Below are positions 25,301 to 40,300 of a DNA stretch of 64,000 nucleotides, piece after piece. Source of the DNA: Microvelia longipes (taxonomy: Eukaryota > Arthropoda > Insecta > Hemiptera > Veliidae); NCBI GenBank assembly GCA_018340805.1, contig JACMZG010001913.1:26286099-26350098 (forward strand), in the 5' to 3' direction. Numbering within the stretch: the first letter of the stretch is position 1; each line of letters begins with the position of its first letter. Both the position numbers and the translations under genes were made by a program. The notes under the pieces are model-generated. The model worked only from the letters and a program-made list of their open reading frames with translations. It made no database searches and had not been told where the DNA came from.

Positions 25301-28300
25301 AAAAAAAAAGTATATTGTTTTTAAAAAAATGTTTGAAGCAGTACAAATTTCATTGTTTGAAGCAGTCACGAGTTTTCAAGTTTGGCTTCTCGACTAACAG
25401 TGAATGAACACAAATAAACATGAATACCAAATACGTTGTCCCACTGTGAAAGCATAACATTGGATTTATCATCTAAATTGACACCAAAATCTTTGCAACA
25501 CCAAACTCTTATGATCATTTGGTTATTTACCTAAAGAGAGTGTGACACTGCAATATCTCAGGTACACGGTGGAACAGAGTGAGGATCTTCGTGTTACTCA
25601 GGATAGCAGGACTCATCTCCTCCAGCGGCTTCTTATAGTCCTGTCAAATAATAACAATATATTATACTCTGGACATTGTACTGCAACATGCATTTTATAC
25701 ACTTGTAAGAGATGTCAACAACAATTAATTGAACAAATCAATAAGCCCACCACAGGGTTTTTTATATCAAAGTTCAAAAGTTGATAATTTCAAAATGGCA
25801 AGCATTATTAAAATGATTTTTTTGGATCGATTGACGACCTCTAAATGGACAATTAAGTCAAATTTCAACTCGATCAGTAAAGTTTTTGATTTTTAATGAT
25901 TTTTTAAATTTATGATGACTCAGCCAAATAGGTTATCAAGGTCTAAAAATATTATTTTTTGGGCAGCACACCTAGAACTTATGTCTGGTTTTTGTGCCCA
26001 ATTTCATTTCTCTAGCATAAACACAGCGGGAGATATGGGTCACACAGACAGCATGATGAATCTTACTAAGGTCGTGAAAATGCTTGAAACAAATGATCAT
26101 GTTGAAACCTCATTTACGGATTTTTAGGCGGAACACAATACTTTCCTGTATTGTTAAAGGTAAGAAAAAGTAAAAATAAAATTCAAGTAAACTTACATAA
26201 ACCAATCTATTTAATGAACTAAGGTAAGAATTTTCAGATTGTATAATAGCTTCTATTATATGCCTCATTTTTAGCTGCTGAGGGGACAGGGTGGGGGGAG
26301 GAGGAGGTAGAGAGGGGGCCACCAGTCTTCTAGAAGTACACAGAGTTTCTTCCTCCTGAAAACAAATACGGAAAACTGAATAATAACTGAATCCAAAGGA
26401 AAATTTAGAAATACAGTCTATCGACTACTTTAAAAATCTTGACAGGTCAGATTAGGCATCGCCGATTCTAATGAAAAAATCCCTGCAAGCAGGGAGCGGG
26501 AAAAAAATATGTAAACAAATCAGGTTATTTTACCTGTATTTTCTTGGCGTTGTTTTTTACATAATTTTCAAAGTATATTTCAAAACGATGTAATCAAAAG
26601 AAGAACCACAAACACACCAGTAAAGGGAGGATACAAGGTCTTCCCTCATGGCTTGAATTTGCACATGTAACATTTCAGTGGACTGGTCTTACCTAGCCGC
26701 CACATGACCCAGTATGAGCCAAGTATAAACCAGTCATTTTCGGATTTAATTTAATATGGTCTGCCGACAGGTGTGCTGAAACAGTATATTCTTTTGTAGA
26801 AACACAGAAAAGGTACCCCTTTTTTCTGGTTTACTGAAGCAGAGATCTAAGCAAGTATAATTTAAGTACAACATGTTCTTACCTCTAGTAACAAAGGCAT
26901 TTTGGCTTTATAAGGTATCTGAGACAGAGACTCCTGTGAGGGGGAATGAGAAGGCTTCTTCATGGAGAACCACCTAGCAAATCTTCCTGCAGGGGACATG
27001 GATACGCTACCTCCACTAGAGCGGCTACCAGGTGAAGTAGCGCCTCTAGCAGTAGGCGATAGAGTTGCAGGGGTTCTAGGACAGCTCCCTCCAGGCTCAG
27101 GACTAGTAGCAGGTCTCCAGCTGCACCTCTTACTACCCCTTACTCCTTTAGTACTGCTCCCTTCCAGACTGCTACCTCTGCAATCATAAAAATTAAAGTT
27201 AGCAGACCATCAAGTAAAAAATATGCATAGAGGTGCGCAGATGTGGCCACGAAGTTATTAAATTTAAACCTTTCAAGTCTTTTGTTTATTTAGTTTCGAT
27301 AGATGGGCCAGCAAAAAATCAAAGTGTTTTTACATCATTAACTCATTTTTCCTTGGAGAAATCGCTAAAGGGTTGTGAAAACAGTATTTGATTAAGTAAG
27401 TAAAGCAACTTCAACAAAACTCAGAATTACGATTATACACGAAGCAAGTGTTTACATATTCCTTATTTCTTTAAAACTCTTTAGTCAGGCTCTAGTAATG
27501 GTTTATAAATCATTTGACAGCCTGTCGAATATGAGACAGAAAACGAATCATGAGATTAAAAAAGGGTTTCTCAGGAACAAGGGAGCATAAGATGAACAAT
27601 AGGAAATGAGAAATTGAATATGGCTCACCTGTTACTCTCGTCTCCTGAAGAGAAATCAACATCGGAACAAGAACCCCGTCTGCTGGTGTCTCTCGAACTT
27701 TCTTCCCAAGAACCCGTACTCCGAACTTCATCTGGAAACACATAGGAATTTTGGTTAGATAGATTACACAGATGATACAGTAACTAGTGCCAACTAGAGG
27801 AAAAAATAAAAGATGTTAAGAAGATATGAATGAGGGACTTCTGGAGTTAATATCTAGAAGTTAAAAAACTTCCTGTTGAGTTATTGAGGAAATATAAGTT
27901 GCCAACGTTTCGTTTCTACTACAGGAAATGTCTTCAGGGGCCTAAAAGATTGTCAAGTTGACGCGAAGCTACGCACTCAGAAACAACAACTCTTTGGGGA
28001 AATGAATTTCAGAGTGTTTAGATTCAAGGCAACATGACGATGCTCCAGACCCCTGTAGATGTTTTCATTGGTGAAAAATATCGGCAACATCAATTTCCTC
28101 GTCAACACGGTCGCCACGTCCAGTGAGCTAGGATGAAGGGGGAATGATTAGACCAATAAGAAAGTCTATTTTCTTATTGCAGATTTTCTATAAACTATTT
28201 TCTATAAACTAAAGCAGATGCTTTAGTTTTAATCAGGAGTTGACTGTCCTGAAAATTTCAACAAGAAAATAATTATATTGGTATAAGCAGATTCGTACAA

Positions 28301-31300
28301 GGAGTGTGGTTAGAGTGAACAAATATAATTCCTTGCCTCAAAGAATCCTAGAGGACATGAGTAAAGATAAGTAAAACTGTAACTAAAGAAACATAAAAGA
28401 GAAACCAACGCGGATATAGCTCAACCAGAATTAATTAATTAGTAAATTAATTAAGTAACCATTATAATTTTAGCTGTATATTATTCGATAAATTTGTTTT
28501 TAAAATCAACATGTATTAACTCTTGTTACACGAGATTTCCTAGGGTGAGAGAAAGTGAGAAAAAAGGGATAATGATCCCACGAAATGATTACCTGTTTAA
28601 ATTATGAAACGAGTTTTCTCTACACTTTTCTATACCCCTCTAAGAATTAAAGTCCTAGATAAACTACTGGGACGAAAATACTAATACGAAAATTCTGTAT
28701 AAATTTTCCATTGAAGGCTCTAATGGAAAAGGTCATTTGAGTATTAGTTTAATAGTAGCAACGTACGAAGTTAATTAACTTTAATTACTATTCAGTGACA
28801 CTTTAGACAAACCATTATAGAAGAGGCCACTATCCCTACTATCTATATTCATGTAAAGACAATACCCGGTGGATAAACCTTAAGCCAATAGCCGCTAGGC
28901 AAATCTTGAGTCAATAGCTGCTGTATGGATTTTAAGTCAATACTCGGAGCATAAACTATAAGTCAATACTCGCTTTATCAACTTAAATCGTTAGTAGCTG
29001 GATCCAGATAAAGTCTATAATCGCTAAAACCAGATAAACTGAATAATAGTTGGATCCTCGCTATAGGTACTCGCTAGATCTAACTAGCGATCTTAGATTA
29101 TCAGAATAAATACAATGGACCAATGTTTAAACGAATTTGATTTAGATACCACGATTCGTGCGAAAAAGTACCTGTATTGTTGGTATACAAGAAAAGCACA
29201 AACTTTTACAAACGTCTAGTTGCTGAAACATGGACATTTGATGGAAAAGCGAGTATCGCATTTTTAACAAATTTTTATAATGAAAATGACGTTCCACTAT
29301 AATTATTGGAGATAGAGAAGCAATAGAGACTCCCAAGAATTGCTACAAGAGAAACAAGATACCCCGGCGAACTATAATTACTAATTTTCAAAACAAGACG
29401 ATAACCAATCTCTTATTTTTCTAACTTACCCAGAAACTTCAGGAATTTCATTATTGATTCAATCATATATATAACCCGGTGGAAGAAAACGATATTCAAT
29501 AGAAATTCAAATCCACAAATTTGGATTTCCGAAACCTTCCAGTTATATTTTTGGTATTAAGTCACTAATACGCGGCCATGTTATTTATATTTTCTTTGTA
29601 ATAATATGATGAAATTCTGGTTCTTATTTCTCGCACTCTATTTTCAAACATGTTTTAAGCGAAAGATGTTCAAAAACTTTAAATCCTAATTTTTTCAATA
29701 ACGGTGGTTTAGGCACAATATTAGCACGCGTTATTTCTAGTAACGGGCTATTTATAACGGAAATCTAGAGGAATTTCCTCAGCATTTTCCAGTTTTCGAC
29801 ACATCAAATTTTTGTTGTTTAGACACGATTCACGTCACCGTATGTTTCAACAACGGTTGTTGAGATTATCGTCTGCGACGTCTCTTACTACACTAACTCG
29901 ATTCTGGAATCTTAAAAGATTGAGAGAACAAGATAAAAATAAGAAAATTATAAATATGACTCAATACTCTTTCTTTAATGTATCCCACACACACTCATGC
30001 ATACTACCCACACATGCATACACTCACATACAGTAATAACAAACATATTAGGTACTGTCTCAGATACAAACTGAGACGTGGAAATACCAACATAAAGCAC
30101 ACACACAAATACGAAACAGTCATCAACACACACATACTTACACCCCTCAACATGTGGGCTCAAGAATTTCGTTTTTGTTTAATTTTATATTCGTTGATCA
30201 TGTAGATAAAATATACCATGATGGAAGTTTGAAACTATTTAATGAGAACCCGTAGTTGCCGCTGGCGGCAAGCTATAGATTAAAGATATTAGAGTATGAG
30301 CATTGGCGGCGCCAAAATAAAAACTAACAAAAATATTAGATTGAAAAATTGTAATTCGCAAAAAAAAACAATTTAAAAAATTGGTAAAAATTCTAACTTA
30401 AATTTGCTTAAATGCAATAGTTTACCTCAATTAACTTGTAGCAGATCGGCAAAAGCCTTATCCTTTTTAAATCTTCACAATTAAAATTTGTGAATCTCGA
30501 TACACAAATTGATCTCATAAAAATTTAAAATCTAGTTAAACGATAACTCTATTAAACCAATTGAAACAAAGTATCAAATTTATAAATTTGACGAAAGGGT
30601 TGAATCAGGTTTCATCATGCTGTCTGTATGCGTATCTATGTCACGCATACCTACCGATGAGTTCACGGTAGAGAATGAAAACTTGGCATAAAACTTAAGC
30701 GTAAGCGTAGTTGTACCTGCCCGAAAGATAATTTGAGACCAAAATAAAGTATTTTGCGGAGTCATCAAAAAATGTAAAAACGTCGTTAAAAATCTAAAAT
30801 TTGACCAAACGAGTAAAATAATTGACACAAATGTACATCTATAAGGGGAAAATCGATCCACTAAATATCCATTTAATATTGGTCGACATTTAGTGAATAT
30901 AGATTTTTAAAATTTCAAACTTTGAGAGCCGCTTATATGTTCTGACACGCGACATATTAAACAGTTACATTTCCATATATTTAAGGATAACGTTGGCCAG
31001 TACAGTCAAGGCATCACTCAGCAAGGGGTCTATATTGGACAACATTGATTTAATTAATTTACGACTTTTATACGCAACATGACAACATAGCAACATTGTT
31101 TAACACACACATACAATTGTCAACACACACGTTGCAGCACATAATAGAACGGCAGCGTGTGTGAGTACATTCACTTATAACCTAATATCCACATTATATA
31201 CACAACTACACAACATACTCATACATAACACAGTTGAATGTGTTAGTGTGTTAGAAATCATGTTATTGAGTTAAACATGTTTTAGACGACATACACACAT

Positions 31301-34300
31301 AAATAACCAGATTCCACAGCTAAACGTTTTCCTGACATCTAATCAATCCATCACACTAGTAATGTGTATTACTAGCACTAGCAACTATATCATTCTCACA
31401 CCTTCATAGCTCTCATCATCACTCTACCATGAAGGTAGTGATGTTATGAGAGTACGAGTATGGTGAATAAGGTTTAAAAGAATATAAAAGAGGTTTATGG
31501 TATAAAAGAGAAGAAGTAAAAATGAAGTCTTAACTAACTAACTTCAGTATCAAAGACATAGAGATATTATTACTAGAGGGTCCCTATAACAGGTTAAATT
31601 TTGAAACATCGAAAAAGTAACCTGAACACATTCGCTTATAAATATAATCAAATAATCAGTACTAAATTACATTAACTTCTATAGTATAACGTTAAAAATA
31701 CAAATAAAAACACAAAAAATGTACGAGAAGCCGAAGTCAATTGATTTATTAACCTTAACTCACTCTTGAAGGAGGTTTCATTGAGGTTACACGGAGCCCC
31801 TGAGAGCCCCAAAAAGATGTTTCAAGCATCTGAATATATTAAGATAGGCTATGCCCCCTCTAGTATATTTCTCTATCAAAGATAATGAACATCAACTCAA
31901 CTAAGTCTTTAAACTGATGTTTAAAGACTATCACCAGTGCGTGCTATTGAAAGAGAGCAACAAATTAGATGACAGCAAAAATCAAGAAATAAAACAGCTG
32001 TCATTTACAGGTATTCTCTCATACCTGTAAATTTCGCTGAATCATCACCTTTATTTAGAAATCTAGACGGCACTGATGATGACTTACGGTAAGATCGAAA
32101 ATTGTTTGCAAACATAAATAATAGATGGATGGTGTCTTACAAATAATATTTTACTTACAATACAGAGGCATCCGGTCAGCATTATACCCGATCGTTTTCA
32201 TATTTGGTAACATTATTTATTTTTTATTTTTTAAATTTTTACTTTTATTTTCACAATTTAATTTTCAGCTAATTTTAATTATGGTCATTATTTAGTTAAC
32301 TAACAAACTTATACTTTGAAAAGTATAAATATAAAAACATATGATTTTTTTGTTGCAAAAAAGTAGGCATAATTAATAAAACATATTAAATAAGCGATGT
32401 GCTCAAATTTAATTATTGAAAATGTTGAACCATATATATACAGGAATCCAGACTTTTTTATATTAACTACGATAACATTAATTTGAGGTATTCTAGATAA
32501 AAATTAACTTTGGAACTAAAAATAAAACATTTAAGGGGTCCAACTTAAAATAAAATTGAGTCAGAAAACTATAAATTATAATTATAAACAAATAATTTAA
32601 AAGTTAAGAACTAAAAATAAAGTCGCTAAAACTATTTATAACACGAACAACAGTGGATGTAAAATTAAAACAAATGATCGATTCGTTTCTCGTAAACTAA
32701 AAACACTATCAATCGTATATTTCATAAAAATAAAAAAAATAAGAAGAAACTTTGTTGGAATTTTAAACGTTATGAACCTGTGTTTTTTCAAAAACTAAAA
32801 AATATTTGTTTAAAAGCGGAAGAACCCAGGGAATGAGGTAGGAAGGTTGTTGAAGGGCATTAACTTACACACAGCGGTATCTGGCGGGGATTTGAAAAAG
32901 TAATGTTTGACGTCACATAGTACAGGATTCAAACTTCAAAGTAGAGCACGATAAAAAATTAAGGAAACAATGATGCCCATTTGTTAAGTAAGTTTTAATA
33001 TAATAGAATGGAAGTTCTTTTAATATCGAAAAACTAGATTTAATAATCAAAGGTTTACAGGTTATTTCTTCGATGTTTCAAAATTCAACATATAGGATCT
33101 CTTAGCAATAATACCTCCACGAGGAGGTAAATGAAAATACTTGATTCTTGAGTCGCAATTGCGAGTCTTGGCAAAGTCCATATGGTCTGTGGTCGCAATT
33201 TATTTGGGTCTTTCGATCCCCAGCTTAAAATTTGAATTTGTTCGATAATTGTCAACCTTAGTTATCTAAACTAAGCTACCATCACCATTCACTTTTGGTG
33301 ACCTTTAATAATTATGACTATCCGTCAAGGTGCAAAACTGTAAATGGGAGCCAAAAACATTAGTTAAAAAATAAATTTTAATATTGGCAATTTGAGTTCA
33401 AGTAAAATATTTTTTTAAACTTGGAAAATTTTATGCATCACAAATAATGTTCCCCTAAGAATAGTTAATTCTGGTGCCCTTTTACAGCTTTGCCTAAAAA
33501 AGGGCGCTAAAAAAATTATTTATGGCGTTTTGTGTCCTTTAGGTAAAATAAATTTTTTTATACTTGAAAATGTGTGTCTTTTTCTCCTTACTAATAGCAT
33601 TCCTCCATGGATTAATTATTTTGGCGCCCTTTTACAATTTTATCCCTTCCTAAAAGGCAGACTATTAGTTTTACACTAAAAATCAAGAAGCAAACTAGTT
33701 TAGAGTATAGAATCGAAACATGCAAGTAAAATATAGGGTTCAAAACATAGCGCTCTAATGGTCAATGGTAAAAATAAACGTCACTATACGGGTCAAAATT
33801 TAAGGAGAGGGAAATGTTTGGTCCACTTGATATACAGTATGGCACAGCAACACGTAAATATTGCATTACTCTTAAATTATATATAGTCTCAGTGAACAAG
33901 TCGCCCATATTATTTTTAGTAGTAAAGATAGATGACACAACAATACTTAGACCGGCGTCAATATAAACACATTGGATAAGTTTCTATTTAATTAAGAACT
34001 GACTACTAGGCCACACCAGAGCACTCGTAAATATATCATTCCTTGGGAGGGCTTTGATGTAAGAAATCAGATAAGAGGGCAACAGGTGTTTTGTTGCTGT
34101 GTGACGTCACTACATCACTGAAGATGAACGCTAACAACGTTTAAATAAATGCACCTTGGTAACAAACCCATGTCAGGCCGGCTGCATCATCCCGACCTCT
34201 AACTTCATTTCAACTCCACTATTACTCGACAAATCAGCTGTTTTGTGATTGTGTGTGTCACACGATAACTATCATATTGAAAAGAAATAAGTCGTATTAA

Positions 34301-37300
34301 GTCCAAATTATTAACGTTGACGATTTGACGTTAAATATTTTGAAGTAGAACTTAGTAAATGTGAAGTATTTTAGAAGGTACTAGTCGATATGTAAACGCA
34401 GCTATGATGAGTAGGATAAACAAAGCGTCCTGGCCGGGAAGGCAGATGTAAGATCCTATAATAGGTGGGGATAAAAATGTTTTCTTTTTAAATCCTAGTG
34501 ATACGTTATATAGGAACCTCGCTAATAAATATAGCAATGTGGCACATCAGAGACTCGATAGTATTGAGCAAGTGCAGGCAAAGCGTTTACTAAGCGAATA
34601 AACAAAAGTAAATCAAGGAGTGGTTGATGATTAAGCTTATGCAAGTAAGAAATTAACTAATAACTGTGACATTTTCTTCTCTACCTCCTAAAAAGAAAGG
34701 GAAGCATTCCATCAGCAAAAAATCATAATAACCACTGTAGTGAGTATTAATATGTAATAAGGTATTGATGTATCAAATATCGACTGTTAAAATGTCATAG
34801 ACAGAATTCAATAATTACCTCGTCATCAAGAAACAATATAATTTGTCAATGTGAGTCAAATATATAATGCACTTAGAATTGGACGTAAAGTTTCAGGGTG
34901 GCTCTTAAGGGATAACCCCTACGGAACCAACCTAAGGTGGTCGGGGCAATCATTAAGCTCCAAGGCAATTAGCTATATTTTATTTTAACGATAATCTTAT
35001 ATAAACTGGGAGCATACCTAGGGATGCGAACCTCAGACCTCCGTGGTGTCAAAGGTCAGTATAAATACTGACGCAACCTGGACCACGGAGGGGTATTTTA
35101 CGACATGTCATAAAAAAAGATTAGTACTAACAAATAGTTTGGGTGATTTGATGAGGTCCTAAGGTACATAGAACCTAACTTGCGTAAGCGTAACCTCCTT
35201 GCACAAGATTTACTCTCCTCTTGACTCCTTTCTCTACATGTACATTGTCTCTATGTATCAGCCCTTGAACTCTTCCGATTACACCTTTCGATTCGATGAC
35301 AGAAGGCGTTTATAAATCGCATGTAATTAGATAAAAATCTTAATTTAAAAAAATGTATATTAATTTGTTGGATAGTTATTATTATCCTTACAGTGTGCGT
35401 AAACATTGCGTAAGGTAAGCGCAACTATCGTAATTTTCCCGAAACAATTACTTTTCTGTCTATAAGTCATGAAACAGACAGGTGCGATAGATTTCTAGGT
35501 TATACTGACACGCAATACACTACTGTAATACATACCTAGTATAACCCTATAACTATTAGGAGTCTACTTATAGACGTAACTTTCTTTTATCGAAATAAAA
35601 CAGTATAAACGTCAACGAAATAAAATCAGCTGGTAGGTTACATATGATATGCTAGCTAAGATGTGACTTAGAAGTGCTTTTGCGCAAACATTATAAAAAT
35701 AATTTACATAAAATTATAACCAAATCAAAGATCTTTCTTTAATAATAATGGGATGGGGCGATTGTTATGTGTCTGGATAAAACCGTCGCCAACCCCCACC
35801 ATACCCACTTGTAACTCCTTTTTGCCAAGTTACTAACAAATGGTACTAAATTTTAGTTCTTTAAATTTGTAGTGACACAATCAACGTTAGAAGTTGACAC
35901 AACGGCCTAAATACTACAACTAAACGATAAATAAATATAAACATCCTAGAAGAACGGTATGTTGACATTAAACGAGACCACTTTTACAATTTGTGGCCAG
36001 GGACCCCTTATGTACAATTGTTTTAAAAATGCACCCTCAAACGAACATTTAGCTAGGGTTCTACTTGACCTAAAGTCCATACTGCTGGGTTTTTCCCCGG
36101 TCGGGCCTATAGGATTTTGATGGAAGGGATGAAAATACATACTTACGCCGTCCTTCAGAAGGGACGTTAAGTCGGCGATTCCAACCCAGAAAAGTACCAG
36201 GTAAACGTAAAAGATCCCTAAATGAACTTCATTTTAGGTAAAATTTATGCCCCTCAAAAGTAACTGCAGGTAAAAATAGGTATTGCAAAAAAATATGTCC
36301 CTGTCTTAGGTAGGAAAGCTCAGTCTTACAGTGGTGGCACTAAGCAGTCTTGTAGTTAAAGCTAAGGGTAAAGCTTTTGCTTAAAGCTAAGCTAACTTAT
36401 AGAGAAGTCCCTTGGATCCATCAGGTAGATCACTAGCTTTTATCTTAGGAAATAAGCAATAAGGGCTCAACGCCGAGGGTTACTTGTCAGGCAATCTATC
36501 ACATTTCCCTAATTTGTATCATTACTACCGAGAAGCAAACAATACGGAAAATGTTTCAACATAGAAAATGCTTATGTTGTTAGAAGTATTTTTAGTAGGT
36601 CTGGATCTAGTTGCAACTTTAATGATTCCTAGCCTTCCACCACTAACTATTACTTTAATTAGAAACTATCGAACTATAAACCTTCACTATCCAATTATCT
36701 ACCCAATGGCTAATCTGTCCTTAGAATCGAGTCTAATCAAAGCTACATTTATCAGGAAATCCTAACCCTTCTAAAGTACATTTTATCATCACTACAAGGG
36801 CCTGAAACCTCACATCTTTAAATCTCAGTACTTCAACACCTTCAAAGTTTAGCCGAAATTTATTTTATCAACCTTCTCTACTCATTTCAACTTTTATAAT
36901 AATCCTAACTTATACCTGAGGTATAAAAGAAAAATAATGTGTTTGTACTAAAAATGTGGTTTTCTGTCTGTATGGGTGAGTGAATGTGTTTATTTTATAA
37001 TCGTATAAAATAAGTCCCCGATTGTTTAGGCTAGAAAGTTGAAACTTAAAACAGTACAAAAATCAACCTTTAGCTGTAGTTGCGCATTCCGGAATTTTTT
37101 TTTTTTTTCAGTTATTATCTGCTATTAATGACTTGAAAATTCAAGAAAAAATGATTGGACCAAAATTAAATTTGGCACGCGGAAAATTCAAGGATAAATG
37201 ATTGGCCGAAATTAAATTTGGCACGCGTATACTTCTAATAATTGCAAGAATAAAAATTAATAAATAACTATTTTAGACCACTAAATGTCCAAATTTCATC

Positions 37301-40300
37301 TCATAAGTTTTTTTTATTAATTAGTGTCTCTTACGGAAAAAGATTCAGTGGAGTAAAAAGGCCTAGCGACGAGGCCTTCTGGGTGATTTATCACCTTTCC
37401 CTCATTACTATCACTAGTAGTAGTATGTCTGTAAATGTACAACATCTTTAACCCAGAACTCTAATCCTCCCTCCCTTTACAAAATATAAATCCGGGAATG
37501 ACCAGAAAAGATGACCATGACCAGAAAAGATGACCATGACAGTAAATAATATATTCGTTTTACGGTGTATATTTTTTAAACATAATATTCTATATAAAGG
37601 TTTTTATCATAAAGCTTTTCACTCAGTGACGTCATCACCTAAAACGTACATCCACTGACCACAACTATACCTCACAACTTTATCCATAGTATCGTTGAAA
37701 TCCGCGGTACAACCTTATAATTTAAAAATCCAATCTAAAATCAATTTAGCCGGATCATGTTTTAAGACGTAAGGGGATCAGCAGCGATACCTGAGGCTAT
37801 TTCAGATACACGTCATCAACATATGATTGATTCATTTATATCTATTAAGACCCCAAATAAATGTTTTTTCTCTTCAAATTTCACAATAAGATTTTCTCTA
37901 AAATTCAGGGAATGATGATATTACACACATACTGTACAATTCCTGTCATTTAACTTCAGTCATCCAGTCTATGTATGGAATATTCAATAGTTTTTCGTTA
38001 GTTGCACTTCTTAGTTTACAGAATTCCAACTTAAATTACTTGATAAAAGTAGGCTTTATTTCTATATGTTACAAAATTTATTCTGTTTTAATTATTCAGC
38101 CATCATTGTGGCCATCTTCAGAACAATAACTGAATAATAATAAAATCAATCAAATAAATTACTTACAATATAAAGACTGATAAGACTAGATTTTAATATT
38201 TTTTGTTTTCAGTGAATTTCATGTTTAATCTAGTCCTTATCAGTCTTTATATTGTAAGTAATTTATTTGATTGATTTTATATTCAGTTATTGTTCTGAAG
38301 ATGGCCACAATGTTGGCTGAATAATTAAAACAAAATAAATTTTTTAACATATAGAATTAAAGCCTACTTTTATCTAGCAATTTTAGATGGAATTATATTC
38401 TCTAATAAAACATGCATCTCCTTCTCACACGGTCTCCTTCTAATAAAACACGGCGAAAATCTTATTTGCTTGATTTTCTTTGAAAATTTGTTACAATATA
38501 GAGAACAAACTTCTGGATAGTCAAAACCTTACACGGTTTGACGTAAGTAATAAAATAATCAGAAATTATTAAATTTCAGCTTATTAAAATAAAGTAAATT
38601 TTTAAACAATTATGAATTTAAGCGAATTTTCAACAAACAAAGAAGATAGTTATTAAAACAATAAGAATTTTTTATTGATTTAAAAAGATTATTTATAATA
38701 TAAAAAAATGGGGAACGGGATACGTCAAAACTTTAGGAAGATAGGAGTAATATTAATTAAAAATTCTATAAGGTAAATTTTTATTTTAATTGAAGAATTA
38801 GCTACCGTCGATACTTGCGGTTGGATATGAATATCCTGGACGATTTCGGCTTAACGCCATCATCAACACTCCAGCTCGTAACAAATAAAGTTATATCAGT
38901 GAATAACTTCTATAGTCTTAATGAGCACGACGAGCCCTCTGAAGATAAAGAAGGGACTAGGAGAGGGTTTATATTTATTGAAACTAGAAGTTATTCACTG
39001 ATATAACTTTATTAGTTGAGGGCTCGAGTTATGGCTGTGGCCTGCTGCTCCACCTGCTGATGATGGCGTTATGCCGAAACCGGTCCAGGGATATTTATAT
39101 CCAACAGCAAGTGTCGACGGTAGCTGATTCTTCAACTTGCGGTAGTTACAACCTCTGTCATTTAATTGACACAGCTGTCAAAAGTATTAATCAATACGTT
39201 GTGGCATCAAACTCTACTCCAATTTACTCCCATTTTTAATTTCTTTGACTGACTCTAGGGTATAAAGATAGGGTTAAGATCCTTAACCCTATCTGAACCT
39301 GAAACAGTTCTCAAGATTAAAGTTAAGACTCAGAACAGATTAACTGTGGCCTGTATTTTTATGATTCTAAAATACGATAGAGTAAAGCTTAGGTTCATAT
39401 TTAGCAACATATTTAACCATATTTGTTCAACTTAGTAATTTAATTTCTAAATGTAATAGTCAATGGCAAATAGATTTCAACTTTTCAGAACAGGATTAAA
39501 TCTGAACTTTCAAATTGTAAATCTAGACTTCTCCTACTTAAACATACAAACAGAAAGCAAAAGAAAACCCAAGAAGTCAAGTGACTACGGAAAGAATTCA
39601 TGTGGGGTCTTTAAACTCTCGCGATCTATCCGATAACACATTTAAATATTTAGCTTTTAGTTCCATGACTTGCCGCCAGGGGGAGATCGTTCTTCACTTT
39701 GCTCCTTTCCACTAAATTTCTAACTTAAATCGCACATATATATCAATAAATAACATTACTCGATTGCTGTTTATTTTGATAATATTTTATGTTTATTTAC
39801 TCATTTATCAATTTTAGCAATAAATTAACACAAATAAACTTATCATATTCAGTGTTAATCTATTTATTGTTTGACATAATTATCTGACCACCAGCTATCA
39901 AATATTTTGTATAAAAATCTATTAACCTGCTTAAAAAAATAAATAAATAAAAATAATGGGTTACAAAGAACTAAGATACGTTTTAACTAGTTTTATATTA
40001 TTTAGCAAAAAAGAATATGTATGACAGTAGATAATGATAATATGGTTAACTTCTTTTCTTTTATTTTTTAACTTAACGTGCAATACAAAATATTGCTATT
40101 TTGTATTGTTATTTGTTTTTTACTAAACGTTTTTTATGTTAATATGATTTATTTATTCATTATCGACTTCGGTTTTAATTGTTTGACGGGAAGGTTGAAT
40201 AAATTCGTGCAGCGCGGCCGAGGCTTGCCTCCGTCAAAAATTATTTTTTTCCCCTGTAATTACACGGCCAGTTCCGAAAAGTTAACATGCTTAGTGATGT

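Noticed and set aside
29975..30205. Frames in CA/GT-rich DNA
   Set aside because: Biased composition explains them; no splice or homology support.
34110..34145. CTGAAGATGAACGCTAACAA as a hammerhead
   Set aside because: No GAAA follows and the hairpin is weak.
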